DNA of 64,000 bases from Mycetohabitans endofungorum (lineage in GTDB: Bacteria > Pseudomonadota > Gammaproteobacteria > Burkholderiales > Burkholderiaceae). Made by a program: the position numbers and the translations under genes. Under the pieces are notes generated by a model. That model was not told the DNA's origin and ran no database searches. It was given only the letters and a program-made list of their open reading frames with translations. The stretch lies in the NCBI RefSeq assembly GCF_002927045.1, contig NZ_PRDW01000002.1, positions 186,001 through 250,000 on the forward strand, given 5' to 3'. Shown here one piece after another: positions 56,725 to 64,000 of this stretch (its first letter is position 1; each line of letters starts with the position of its first letter).

Positions 56725-57603
56725 ATGAACACCATGCTTTATCCGGAACTCTACCGCTCGCTCGAATCGGTTCGCTGGGATATGGAAAAGGACATCCCGT
56801 GGGACAAGTTCGATGGGTCGATGTTGACTGACGAACAAGCGAACACAATTAAGATGAACGCGATCACCGAATGGTCCGCGTTGCCGGCGACAGAGATGTT
56901 CCTGCGTGATAACCATAACGACAGCGACTTCTGCGCGTTTATGAGCGTTTGGTTCTTTGAGGAACAAAAGCATGCGCTGGTATTGATGGAATATCTGCGG
57001 CGCTTCCGCCCCGAGTTCGTGCCGACCGAGCAGGAGTTGCACGCGGTGCGCTTCCCGTTCGACCCGGCGCCGCCGCTGGAAACGCTGATGCTGCATTTCT
57101 GCGGCGAGATCCGGTTGAACCACTGGTACCGCCGTGCGGCCGAGTGGCATACAGAGCCGGTGATCAAGCACATCTACGAGACGATTTCACGCGACGAGGC
57201 GCGGCATGGCGGCGCCTACCTTCGGTATATGAAGAAGGCACTGGCCACGGCCGGCGACTCCGCGCGCGCCGCATTCGCGAAGATCGGCGTGCTGATGTCG
57301 TCGGCTCGGCGTACCGAGAAGCCGCTGCACCCGACGAACCTACACGTGAACCGGCAGTTATTTCCGCGGGACACCGTGCAATCGCGACTGCCCGACCCGG
57401 AATGGCTTGAGCGCTGGCTGGACGAACAGATCCGATTCGACGACACATGGGAAAAAAAGGTGATCGAGCGGATCCTGCACAACTTGTCGCTGCTGTTCGA
57501 GCGCACGTTCACGACGGCGCAGGAATTGAACCGTTACCGCAAGGAGTTGGCGGCGCGACTGCAGCGCGATGCCGACGTGGGCGGCACAGCACAGCCGGCG
57601 TAG
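56725..57603 (+). CDS. Ferritin-like di-iron protein
   Basis: A 292-residue helical protein. The ligands are distributed as in acyl-ACP desaturase-like ferritin-fold proteins: Glu in NAITEWSALPATEMF, E-x-x-H in WFFEEQKHALVLM, Glu/His in LMLHFCGEIRLNHWYRRAAE and E-x-x-H in SRDEARHGGAYLRYM. Function is unknown; oxidase or desaturase activity is possible. The start at 56725 has AGGGTGG upstream. The rfaE2 gene begins 4 bases after its stop, so the two are co-transcribed. Confidence 0.82.
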   Translation: MNTMLYPELYRSLESVRWDMEKDIPWDKFDGSMLTDEQANTIKMNAITEWSALPATEMFLRDNHNDSDFCAFMSVWFFEEQKHALVLMEYLRRFRPEFVPTEQELHAVRFPFDPAPPLETLMLHFCGEIRLNHWYRRAAEWHTEPVIKHIYETISRDEARHGGAYLRYMKKALATAGDSARAAFAKIGVLMSSARRTEKPLHPTNLHVNRQLFPRDTVQSRLPDPEWLERWLDEQIRFDDTWEKKVIERILHNLSLLFERTFTTAQELNRYRKELAARLQRDADVGGTAQPA

Positions 57604-57607
57604 GCCC

Positions 57608-58087
57608 ATGCCGGCTTCGTTCGAGCGCAAGATCGTCGAGTGGCAAACGTTGCTCGGGTGCCGAGCCTCGCTCGGTGCGCCGGTCGTGTTCACCAATGGT
57701 GTGTTCGATATCCTGCATCGCGGGCATGTGACGTATCTGGACGATGCCCGCGCGTTGGGCGCGTGCCTGGTGGTCGGCGTCAACAGCGATGCGTCGGTGC
57801 GGCAGCTTGGCAAGGGCGACGATCGCCCGATCAATGCGGAAGCGGACCGCATGGCGTTGCTTGCCGCGCTAGAAAGCGTTGATTACGTCGTGATGTTCAA
57901 CGAGTCGACGCCAATCGAGTTGATCCGCGCGTTGCGCCCGGACATTCTGGTCAAGGGCGGCGACTACGACATGGACAAGCTGCCGGAATCGGCATTGGTG
58001 CGCAGCTGGGGCGGCCGCGCACTAGCAATTCCGTTTGAGCACGACCGCTCGACGACGAAGCTGCTGCAGCGCGTACGCTTCCGCTGA
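57608..58087 (+). CDS. rfaE2: D-glycero-beta-D-manno-heptose 1-phosphate adenylyltransferase
   Basis: A 159-residue nucleotidyltransferase, the C-terminal half of HldE as a separate protein. The HxGH motif FTNGVFDILHRGHVTYL (to residue 43), VGVNSDASVRQLGKGDDRP and LVKGGDYDMDKLPES are diagnostic. It makes ADP-heptose for LPS inner core together with a separate HldE kinase domain elsewhere. In an operon after the ferritin-like gene. Its stop directly abuts the convergent hypothetical gene. Confidence 0.93.
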   Translation: MPASFERKIVEWQTLLGCRASLGAPVVFTNGVFDILHRGHVTYLDDARALGACLVVGVNSDASVRQLGKGDDRPINAEADRMALLAALESVDYVVMFNESTPIELIRALRPDILVKGGDYDMDKLPESALVRSWGGRALAIPFEHDRSTTKLLQRVRFR

Positions 58088-58357
58088 TCACGGGCTGAGC
58101 GCGCACGCGGCCACCCCCGAATCCTGGCCCGGCCCGCCGATCATCGGCTGTGGCTGTGGCTGTGGCTGTGGCTGTGGCTGTGGCTGCGGCCGTGCCGGGT
58201 CGAGCGGCTGGGCGCGCAGCGCATCCGGACGTACTTGGTTGCTCCGGTGAAACGGCTCGCTGGGATCGGCCGCCGGAGCCGGGCCAAACGCGCCACGGAG
58301 TGTCACGAATCCGAGTACGTTCGCGACCAGCAATCCTGCAATCAACCAGCGCAGCAT
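58088..58357 (-). CDS. Hypothetical membrane-anchored protein with Gln-Pro repeat
   Basis: An 89-residue protein. ATG 58357 has GGAG upstream. MLRWLIAGLLVANVLGFVTL is a signal anchor; the mature part is Pro-rich and contains about seven Gln-Pro dipeptides encoded by a hexanucleotide array. No known domain. It sits 40 bases downstream of coaX in the birA-coaX operon. Proteins at this place in Burkholderia often carry a SPOR domain; this one ends before any such domain, so it may be a shortened version. Confidence 0.65.
   Translation of the reverse strand: MLRWLIAGLLVANVLGFVTLRGAFGPAPAADPSEPFHRSNQVRPDALRAQPLDPARPQPQPQPQPQPQPQPMIGGPGQDSGVAACALSP
58146..58187 (+). repeat. Hexanucleotide tandem repeat (GGCTGT)6 plus one variant unit
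   Basis: Six perfect GGCTGT units are followed by GGCTGC. On the minus strand they encode the Gln-Pro run of the hypothetical protein. Six-base units keep the reading frame on slippage, so the protein length can vary. Confidence 0.9.
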
Positions 58358-58397
58358 CTGCGATTCTCCGTGCTTCTTCTCTAGAGGGGCCGCTGCG

Positions 58398-59255
58398 TCA
58401 GGCGCCGTGCCTGTGCGCCGTCACCTCGTCTTGCGCAATCAGCGCGAGCCCAGACAGTATCAAATGATCGTGCCGCGTGTGCGGCACAGTCAGCGCTGGC
58501 GCCAATGCGTCGGCGGCACCGCCGCCAAGCACCATGCGTACCGATGCGCCGCCGAGTTCGGCGCGCCATGTCAGGTAAGCATGCTCGATCAAGCCGGTTT
58601 GCGCGAGCGCACATCCGGCGCACAGCGACGCGGGCGTGTCGGTGCCGAACGTCAGGCCCGGCTTGCCGGCCAGCGCGGAGCGTGCGCCCGCCGGCGTCAG
58701 CGTCGGCAACTGCGCGGTATGCTCGCCGAGCGAACGCATCATCAATGACCATCCCGGTGCAATCAAGCCGCCGACAAAGATGCCGTCGGCGCGCAGCGCT
58801 TCGATCGTCGTCGCAGTGCCGAGCGTGACGATCAGCAGATGCTCACGCGGGTAGGCCGCACGTGCACCGATCATGCCGGCCCAGCGATCGGTGCCCAGTT
58901 GTGTCGGCTCGCCATATCCGTTTGTCACCCCGCATTGTGAGCGGCGCGATACGATGGTCGTGCGTGCGATGCCTGGCCAGCGCGCATCGAGCATCGCCGA
59001 CAGGCGCGCGGCGACGTGCTGGCCCGCAACGTTGGAGATCCAGATATCGGCTGGTGTCGGCAAGTCGTCCCACTGCAGTCCCGCCGCGCGTGCGGCGACG
59101 TCGCCCTGCGCGTCGTCCAGCGGGTTTTCGTGCGAGAACGCGCCGAGTTGCCGCAGACTGCCATCGGCGCGCACCAGCGCCCATTTGGTGCGGCTATTGC
59201 CCGCGTCGATCACCAGGCGGTGGCCGGCCGTGCCGGCAAGGTCAGAATCGATCAT
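58398..59255 (-). CDS. coaX: Type III pantothenate kinase
   Basis: A 285-residue kinase, first step of coenzyme A synthesis. [19 protein letters not shown] holds the phosphate-binding Asp, [19 protein letters not shown] is the pantothenate-site motif, and [20 protein letters not shown] with [18 protein letters not shown] completes the CoaX pattern. The TLGTATT motif replaces the more common TAGTA. Starts 6 bases after the birA stop. Confidence 0.92.
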   Translation of the reverse strand: MIDSDLAGTAGHRLVIDAGNSRTKWALVRADGSLRQLGAFSHENPLDDAQGDVAARAAGLQWDDLPTPADIWISNVAGQHVAARLSAMLDARWPGIARTTIVSRRSQCGVTNGYGEPTQLGTDRWAGMIGARAAYPREHLLIVTLGTATTIEALRADGIFVGGLIAPGWSLMMRSLGEHTAQLPTLTPAGARSALAGKPGLTFGTDTPASLCAGCALAQTGLIEHAYLTWRAELGGASVRMVLGGGAADALAPALTVPHTRHDHLILSGLALIAQDEVTAHRHGA

Positions 59256-59261
59256 GGCGGC

Positions 59262-60407
59262 TTACGCGTCGTCGTTGTGCGGCTGTTGTTCACGCGCGCA
59301 TCCGGTAGCGGGCGGCTTGCCGGCGCCCGGGAGAGCGGGGGCGGGCGCGTCGGACGCGGGCACGCCGCCGGGGGGCAATCCGGACGGACACAGCCCTGCG
59401 GTGGATACGGCAGCCGTCGGCAGCCCGCCCGTGCACGCACCGCAAGCAGACAAACCGGGCGCTGGCCGCGCCGGCGAATCAACGCTTGCGGCAAGCCGCA
59501 GCGACACGTCGCCCGTGGCGATCGCCCGGATTGCTTGTGGCGTGCGTATCAGCAATTGCCCTTGTTCGTCAACGCCGTATGCGATGCCGCGTGCCATCTC
59601 GTCGCCTTGCTCCAAGACGACGACCTCTTGGTCCGCATACGCATGCTTGGCGATCCAGGTGTCACGGAACGGCTCGAAGCCATGCCGGCCGAAGCGCTCC
59701 AGCCCGACTGCCAGCGCATTGAGCACCGCGCCGAGCACGGGGGTGAGCGCAGCATGCGGCCACGCGCGGGATAGTGCAACAGGTATGGTCGGCAGCGTGG
59801 CGCGAAGCGTTTCGTGCAACGACGCAATCTGCTGCTCCAACTCATTGGCGCCATTGATGTTCAGGCCCACGCCGACCACCAGCGCGGTGGCGTCGCGCGT
59901 ACTCCATACAGTTTCCACGAGCACGCCGGCTAGCTTTGCGCCGTCCAGCAGGATGTCGTTTGGCCACTTGAGCGAGAGCCTCCCGCTGGCATCCAGCGGC
60001 AGAGTACGCAGCCCGTCCACGATCATCGCGCCGAGCGCCAGGCTTAGCCCGGCGAGCCGGTCCGGCGCGCGCGGCATCAAGTAGCCGAGCGAGAACAGCA
60101 GCGCATTGCCCGGGGTGGCCAACCACGGCCGGCCGCGCCGTCCTCGTCCCGCCGTCTGTGAATAGGCAACGCGCACGCTCGGCTCGAACGGCACGCCGCG
60201 CGCTTCCTTCAGCCGTGCGACGAGATCCGCGTTGGTCGAGCCGGTCTCGTAGACTACCTCGATTGCCCAGCGCGAAGGCCATGGGTCGAGTAGCTCGAGG
60301 AGCCGCTCGCGTTCGATGCGGCGGGCCGCCGCCGGCCGAGGATCGCCGCCGGCGGTGGTCTCACCCGGGATGCCGGGCGGATCTTGGGGGGAAGAATGAT
60401 CGGACAT
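59262..60407 (-). CDS. birA: Biotin-[acetyl-CoA-carboxylase] ligase
   Basis: A 381-residue biotin protein ligase lacking the N-terminal repressor helix-turn-helix, so a pure ligase. Catalytic core: YETGSTNADLV, AYSQTAGRGRRGRPWLATPG (the GRGRRGR biotinyl-AMP loop), LKWPNDILLDGAKLAGVLVE and VVGVGLNIN. The C-terminal 80 residues are an extra Pro/Ala/Cys-rich tail not typical of the family. It biotinylates BCCP. In an operon with coaX. Relevant to the reduced bioB locus: biotin use is kept. Confidence 0.92.
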   Translation of the reverse strand: MSDHSSPQDPPGIPGETTAGGDPRPAAARRIERERLLELLDPWPSRWAIEVVYETGSTNADLVARLKEARGVPFEPSVRVAYSQTAGRGRRGRPWLATPGNALLFSLGYLMPRAPDRLAGLSLALGAMIVDGLRTLPLDASGRLSLKWPNDILLDGAKLAGVLVETVWSTRDATALVVGVGLNINGANELEQQIASLHETLRATLPTIPVALSRAWPHAALTPVLGAVLNALAVGLERFGRHGFEPFRDTWIAKHAYADQEVVVLEQGDEMARGIAYGVDEQGQLLIRTPQAIRAIATGDVSLRLAASVDSPARPAPGLSACGACTGGLPTAAVSTAGLCPSGLPPGGVPASDAPAPALPGAGKPPATGCAREQQPHNDDA

Positions 60408-60458
60408 CTTGCTATTGTAGCGAGGCCATGCTGCGCCTTTCGATACAATGACGCTACG

Positions 60459-61643
60459 TTGACCTTTGTCGTGCCCGCTTTGGATTTCGAGACGCCGCCG
60501 CTGCTCACTATCGATGCCGTGAAACCGAGCCAGGACCGGTCCGTGCCGTCAGGTACGGCGATTCGCCTGGGTGGCCAATGGACCGCGCTTTCGCTGGCGC
60601 TGGATCAGCGGCGCGGTGGCATCGCGGCCAAGCTGCGCACGATGCGCGACGCGGCGGCCCGAGCCGACACGCTGTGGGACCTGTCGCCAATTCAGCAGCT
60701 GGACCATGTCGGCGCACAGGCGCTGTGGCAGATCTGGGGACGGCGCTTGCCGCCCGGCATCAGCTTGACCGGTACGCAGCGTGAGATCTTCAACCGGATC
60801 ACGCTGCTTGAGGCAACGCGTGAACCGGCCGAGCCGGCGGCGGCAATCGATCCGATCACACGGCTCGGGCTCGCTATGTTCGATTTTGCCGGGCACCTGC
60901 GCGACGGCATCATACTGCTCGGTGGCCTGGTGATGGACGGCGGCAGGCTGCTGCGTGACCCGCGCCGCATCCCGTGGCGCGAGATCTCCGCAAACGTCTA
61001 CGCGGCCGGCGCGCAGGCACTGCCGATCACCGCGCTGGTCGCATTCCTAATCGGCATCGTACTGTCGTATTTGTCCGCACAGCAACTGAGGTTGTTCGGC
61101 GCGAACGCCTACATCGTCAACATCCTCGGGCTGTCGATTATTCGGGAGCTTGGCCCGTTGCTGGCGGCGATTCTCGTGGCCGGCCGCTCCGGCTCGGCGA
61201 TCACCGCGCAGCTGGGCGTGATGCGCGTGACCGAGGAGCTGGACGCAATGCGCGTGATGGGGATCTCGCATGGGCTACGGCTGATTTTTCCGCGGGTGAT
61301 CGCGCTGGGTGTCGCGATGCCGCTGCTCGTGATGTGGACCGACGCGATCGCGCTGACCGGCGGGATGTTGGCCGCGCAATTGGTGCTCAATATCGACATA
61401 AGCTTCTTCATCCGTTCGTTGCCGAACGTGGTGCCGGTGGCGAATTTGTACATCGGCTTGGGCAAGGGCGTGGCGTTCGGCATGCTGATCGCGCTGGTCG
61501 GTTGCCACTTCGGCTTGCGCATCAAGCCCAATTCGCAAAGCCTGGGTGAGGGAACGACCACGTCGGTCGTGTCCTCGATCACGGTCGTGATCCTAGCCGA
61601 CGCGGTGTTTGCGATCATGTTCCAACGGATCGGGTTGTCGTGA
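60459..61643 (+). CDS. mlaE: MlaB-MlaE fused lipid ABC transporter permease
   Basis: A 394-residue protein. The first 140 residues form a STAS-like, MlaB-type domain (GTAIRLGGQWTALSLALDQR and LDHVGAQALWQIWGRRLPP), and the rest is a six-helix MlaE permease (ALVAFLIGIVLSYLSAQQLR, IIRELGPLLAAILVAGRSGS, ITAQLGVMRVTEELDAMRVM). No ATG fits; starts TTG 60459 or GTG 60471 are both possible. The gene opens the operon mlaE-mlaF-mlaD-lipoprotein for phospholipid traffic between membranes. Divergent from birA. Confidence 0.85.
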   Translation: MTFVVPALDFETPPLLTIDAVKPSQDRSVPSGTAIRLGGQWTALSLALDQRRGGIAAKLRTMRDAAARADTLWDLSPIQQLDHVGAQALWQIWGRRLPPGISLTGTQREIFNRITLLEATREPAEPAAAIDPITRLGLAMFDFAGHLRDGIILLGGLVMDGGRLLRDPRRIPWREISANVYAAGAQALPITALVAFLIGIVLSYLSAQQLRLFGANAYIVNILGLSIIRELGPLLAAILVAGRSGSAITAQLGVMRVTEELDAMRVMGISHGLRLIFPRVIALGVAMPLLVMWTDAIALTGGMLAAQLVLNIDISFFIRSLPNVVPVANLYIGLGKGVAFGMLIALVGCHFGLRIKPNSQSLGEGTTTSVVSSITVVILADAVFAIMFQRIGLS

Positions 61644-61650
61644 GGCGCGC

Positions 61651-62607
61651 ATGATCCAACCGCACGCGCTGACCTCGATGGCCCTCGCACACGGCGCACC
61701 GCCGGTGGCCGAGCCTGTTATCGAGGTGACCGACCTGACCAAGCGCTATGGCCGCACGGTGGTCCACGAGCACCTGGACCTGGAGGTGCGGCGCGGCGAG
61801 ATCGTATCGCTGGTCGGTGGTTCCGGCTCCGGCAAGACGACGCTGATCCGGCAGATTCTCGGGCTTGAGGCGCCAAGTTCGGGCACGATCCGCATCTTCG
61901 GCGAGGATACCGCGAAGATGAGCGAGCACGCGGCCCGATTGCTGCGCAGCCGCTCGGGTATGTTGTTCCAGCATGGCGCGCTGTTTTCCGCGATGACGGT
62001 CTTCGACAACATCGCGCAGCCATTGCGCGAATTGGGCAAGATCCCGCCGGCGCTGTTGTCGGATATCGTCATGCTGAAGCTCGAAATGGTCGGGCTGTCG
62101 GGCCGGCACGCAACCAAAATGCCGGCCGCGCTGTCCGGTGGGATGGTCAAGCGCGTGGGCATTGCGCGCGCGTTAGCGTTGGAGCCGGAACTGCTGTTCC
62201 TGGACGAACCGACTGCCGGCCTGGATCCCCAGGCCTCGGAGGAGTTCGTCGAGTTGATTGCGACGCTGCATCGCGCGCTCGGCCTGACGGTGGTGATGGT
62301 CACGCACGACCTGGACACGATGGTGTCGTTGTCCACGCGCGTGGCGGTGCTGGCCAATCGCAAGGTGATCGTCGCGGCGCCGCTCGAGCAGGTCGCCGGC
62401 GTCGACCACCCGTTCATCCGCGAGTATTTTTTGGGCATGCGCGGCCGTCGTGCACTACAGGCGCTGCCAGCGTCGCGCCGTGCCAAGCTGCCGGCGGACG
62501 CGCTCGAGCCGATACCCGACGACGCATTGCTCGAAGTCGAGCACGCCGCTAGGCGCGGGCATCGCGGCGAACATTGCCGACCGGGCGTTGGCGTTGAGGG
62601 AAGCTGA
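61651..62607 (+). CDS. mlaF: Lipid ABC transporter ATPase (MlaF type)
   Basis: A 318-residue ATPase. Walker A VGGSGSGKTTL (residues 56-64), SMLFQHGALFS-like Q loop (GMLFQHGALFSAMTVFDN), signature LSGGMVKRVGIARALALEPE, Walker B LLFLDEPTAGLDP and the switch His in VTHDLDTM. The LSGGM rather than LSGGQ signature is characteristic of MlaF. A 50-residue C-terminal tail follows. Starts 7 bases after mlaE and one base before mlaD. Confidence 0.93.
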   Translation: MIQPHALTSMALAHGAPPVAEPVIEVTDLTKRYGRTVVHEHLDLEVRRGEIVSLVGGSGSGKTTLIRQILGLEAPSSGTIRIFGEDTAKMSEHAARLLRSRSGMLFQHGALFSAMTVFDNIAQPLRELGKIPPALLSDIVMLKLEMVGLSGRHATKMPAALSGGMVKRVGIARALALEPELLFLDEPTAGLDPQASEEFVELIATLHRALGLTVVMVTHDLDTMVSLSTRVAVLANRKVIVAAPLEQVAGVDHPFIREYFLGMRGRRALQALPASRRAKLPADALEPIPDDALLEVEHAARRGHRGEHCRPGVGVEGS

Positions 62608-62608
62608 G

Positions 62609-63568
62609 ATGGAAAACAAGTCACATGCATTCTGGGCCGGGCTGTTTACGATCGTGCTGCTGGCGGCGATCGCGCTGACGATCGCGTGGTTTAGCATGGA
62701 TCGCACCGAGCGCGTCCCGTATGACCTGGTCGCCACGACGAATGTAACCGGCTTGCGCGCCGACGCGGCGGTGCGCTATCGCGGACTGGCGGTCGGCAAG
62801 GTGCAGAACATTCACTTCGACACGCACCGCCCCGGCCGGATCGTGATCCGGATCCTCGTGGACAAGCGCGTGCCGTTGACCAACTCGAGCTTCGCGTCGC
62901 TCGGTTTTCAGGGCGTGACCGGACTGGGCTTTATCCAGCTGGATGATACCGGCGACGATCCGCACCCCCTTAGCTCGTCCGACGAGAACGTCGCGCAGAT
63001 TCCGATGCGGCCTGGCTTGTTCGACGATCTGCAGCGGCGTGGCGTGGCCTTGCTCAATCAAATGGAGAGGATCGCGGTCAACCTGCAGCAAATGACCGAC
63101 GAGCCGAACCGTCGGCAATACTTGGCTGCCGCGCGCAGTATCCAGGATGCGGCCAGCGGTGTGGCTGCGCTCACGCAGCGCCTGGAGCCGGTGACACGCA
63201 AGCTGCCGGACACGATCGACGAGCTGAACCGGACGATGGGTTCGGTCAACATGCTGACGACCAGCCTGTCCAATCCTAATGGGCCAGTTGCGGCCAATCT
63301 GAACCGGGTGGGCCAGGCGGCCGAGCAGGTGGGTGTGGCATTGGCGCAGCTTAATACGTCGATGCAGGAGCTGACCGCGCGAGTCGGCTACGAGACGTTG
63401 CCTCGCGTGAATTCGCTGGCCGACGACGTCAGGCAGGCCATGCGGTCGGTCAACAGCGCGGCAGGCGCGATCAACGCGAATCCGCGCGCACTACTGTTCG
63501 GTGCACCGTCGCCCGAGCCCGGGCCCGGCGAGCCGGGTTTCTCGTGGTCGACCGGCTCCCCGCACTGA
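62609..63568 (+). CDS. mlaD: MCE/MlaD-family lipid-binding protein
   Basis: A 319-residue protein, anchored by residues 8-28 (FWAGLFTIVLLAAIALTIAW). The MCE domain (VTGLRADAAVRYRGLAVGKV, IVIRILVDKRVPLTN and FQGVTGLGFIQLDD) forms the periplasmic hexameric ring that carries lipids. The remainder is a long coiled-coil-like helix (NMLTTSLSN, ANLNRVGQAAEQVGVALAQL), longer than in E. coli MlaD and more like PqiB/LetB-associated single-MCE proteins of Burkholderia. Starts two bases after mlaF. Confidence 0.9.
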   Translation: MENKSHAFWAGLFTIVLLAAIALTIAWFSMDRTERVPYDLVATTNVTGLRADAAVRYRGLAVGKVQNIHFDTHRPGRIVIRILVDKRVPLTNSSFASLGFQGVTGLGFIQLDDTGDDPHPLSSSDENVAQIPMRPGLFDDLQRRGVALLNQMERIAVNLQQMTDEPNRRQYLAAARSIQDAASGVAALTQRLEPVTRKLPDTIDELNRTMGSVNMLTTSLSNPNGPVAANLNRVGQAAEQVGVALAQLNTSMQELTARVGYETLPRVNSLADDVRQAMRSVNSAAGAINANPRALLFGAPSPEPGPGEPGFSWSTGSPH

Positions 63569-63621
63569 CGCGCGCACGTTGCCGCACTGCACGGCGGGCG
63601 TCCATTCGACAAGGATTATCG

Positions 63622-64000
63622 ATGTCATCACGTATTATTGGTTCGCTTGCGGTGTTGCTGGGTGCGTTCACGTTCGACGGATGCGGCACGGCTGGACACC
63701 GCGCGTCGCCGGTGGCCCATCGCTACGATCTCGGCGCGCCGGCCATGGCGGTGTACCCCGGTCCCATGAGCCCGAACGGGGCGGCATCTCGCGCCGGCGC
63801 CGCGTCGCCGGCGTTCGGTCCGTTTAAGCTGGTTGACATGGGCGCGCCGGCGGGCTTGGATTCGGACGGCATCGTCTACCGGCTCGCCTATGCGCACGCG
63901 CAGCAGCTGCGCACTTACACGTCGAACCGCTGGACCGCGACGCCGGCACAGTTGCTGACACAACGTTTGCGCGCACTGCTCGGCGCACGCGGCGCGGTGG
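63622..64000 (+). CDS. ABC-type transport auxiliary lipoprotein (partial)
   Basis: The ATG at 63622 follows AAGGA; the frame is open to the window edge (126 codons). MSSRIIGSLAVLLGAFTFDG followed by Cys is a signal peptide with a weak lipobox (FDGC; Asp before Gly is unusual). The mature part has YDLGAPA and YRLAYAHAQQLRTYTSNRWT, then PAQLLTQRLRALL, the pattern of ABC-type auxiliary lipoproteins (PqiC/DUF330-like) that accompany MCE transporters. The 3' end is outside the window. Confidence 0.8.
   Translation, partial: MSSRIIGSLAVLLGAFTFDGCGTAGHRASPVAHRYDLGAPAMAVYPGPMSPNGAASRAGAASPAFGPFKLVDMGAPAGLDSDGIVYRLAYAHAQQLRTYTSNRWTATPAQLLTQRLRALLGARGAV

Overview
The window looks like chromosomal DNA of a beta-proteobacterium of the Burkholderiaceae. 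It is GC-rich, and the housekeeping blocks follow Burkholderia-type order: argS / SPOR protein / dsbA / SDR; split metH; ferritin-like / rfaE2; birA / coaX; phaM; a MlaB-MlaE fusion operon. The many gene remnants, decayed insertion sequences and a pair of eukaryote-like F-box genes suggest a host-adapted lineage. A Mycetohabitans-like endofungal Burkholderia would fit, but that is inference from content, not a database match.

Layout. 1-16 kb: stress and accessory genes (DUF6496-like, hemerythrin, SDR, DnaJ-type zinc peptide), a molybdate/tungstate-type uptake pair with permease and ATPase fused, a Mut7-C protein, haloacetate dehalogenase-like hydrolase, nitronate monooxygenase, LysR regulator, bile-acid-type symporter and a stand-alone FtsI paralogue, mixed with remnants of DUF72, MgtC, LysE and porin genes. 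16-25.6 kb: giant indolepyruvate ferredoxin oxidoreductase, a Na+/H+ antiporter stump, NCS2 uracil permease, hemN with an FNR-like site upstream, orphan sulfate-binding protein and a divergent bioB. 25.7-39.3 kb: bioD-like remnant, YchJ, thiolase, carbonic anhydrase, LiuR-type MerR coupled to aceK, MBL hydrolase, GtrA, DppA, SDR, DsbA, SPOR, ArgS, DUF1840. 39.3-43.1 kb: methionine synthase in two overlapping genes.

43.2-49.7 kb is the unusual part: a 6.5-kb island bounded by inverted copies of one IS3-family end. It carries two tandem F-box-like genes (the first with a one-base frameshift), a small Ser-rich secreted-effector-like gene, a Phd/PIN toxin-antitoxin pair and IS3/ISL3 transposase debris. 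The F-box motif normally links substrates to eukaryotic SCF ubiquitin ligases, so these are the best candidates for a host-directed system.

49.7-64 kb returns to core genes: DUF3567, DUF3108, an IclR pseudogene, enoyl-CoA hydratase, PhaM, a patatin remnant, a MerR regulator, a ferritin-like protein, heptose adenylyltransferase, CoaX, BirA, and the start of a Mla/MCE lipid-transport operon that runs off the right edge. No rRNA, tRNA or CRISPR array was seen.
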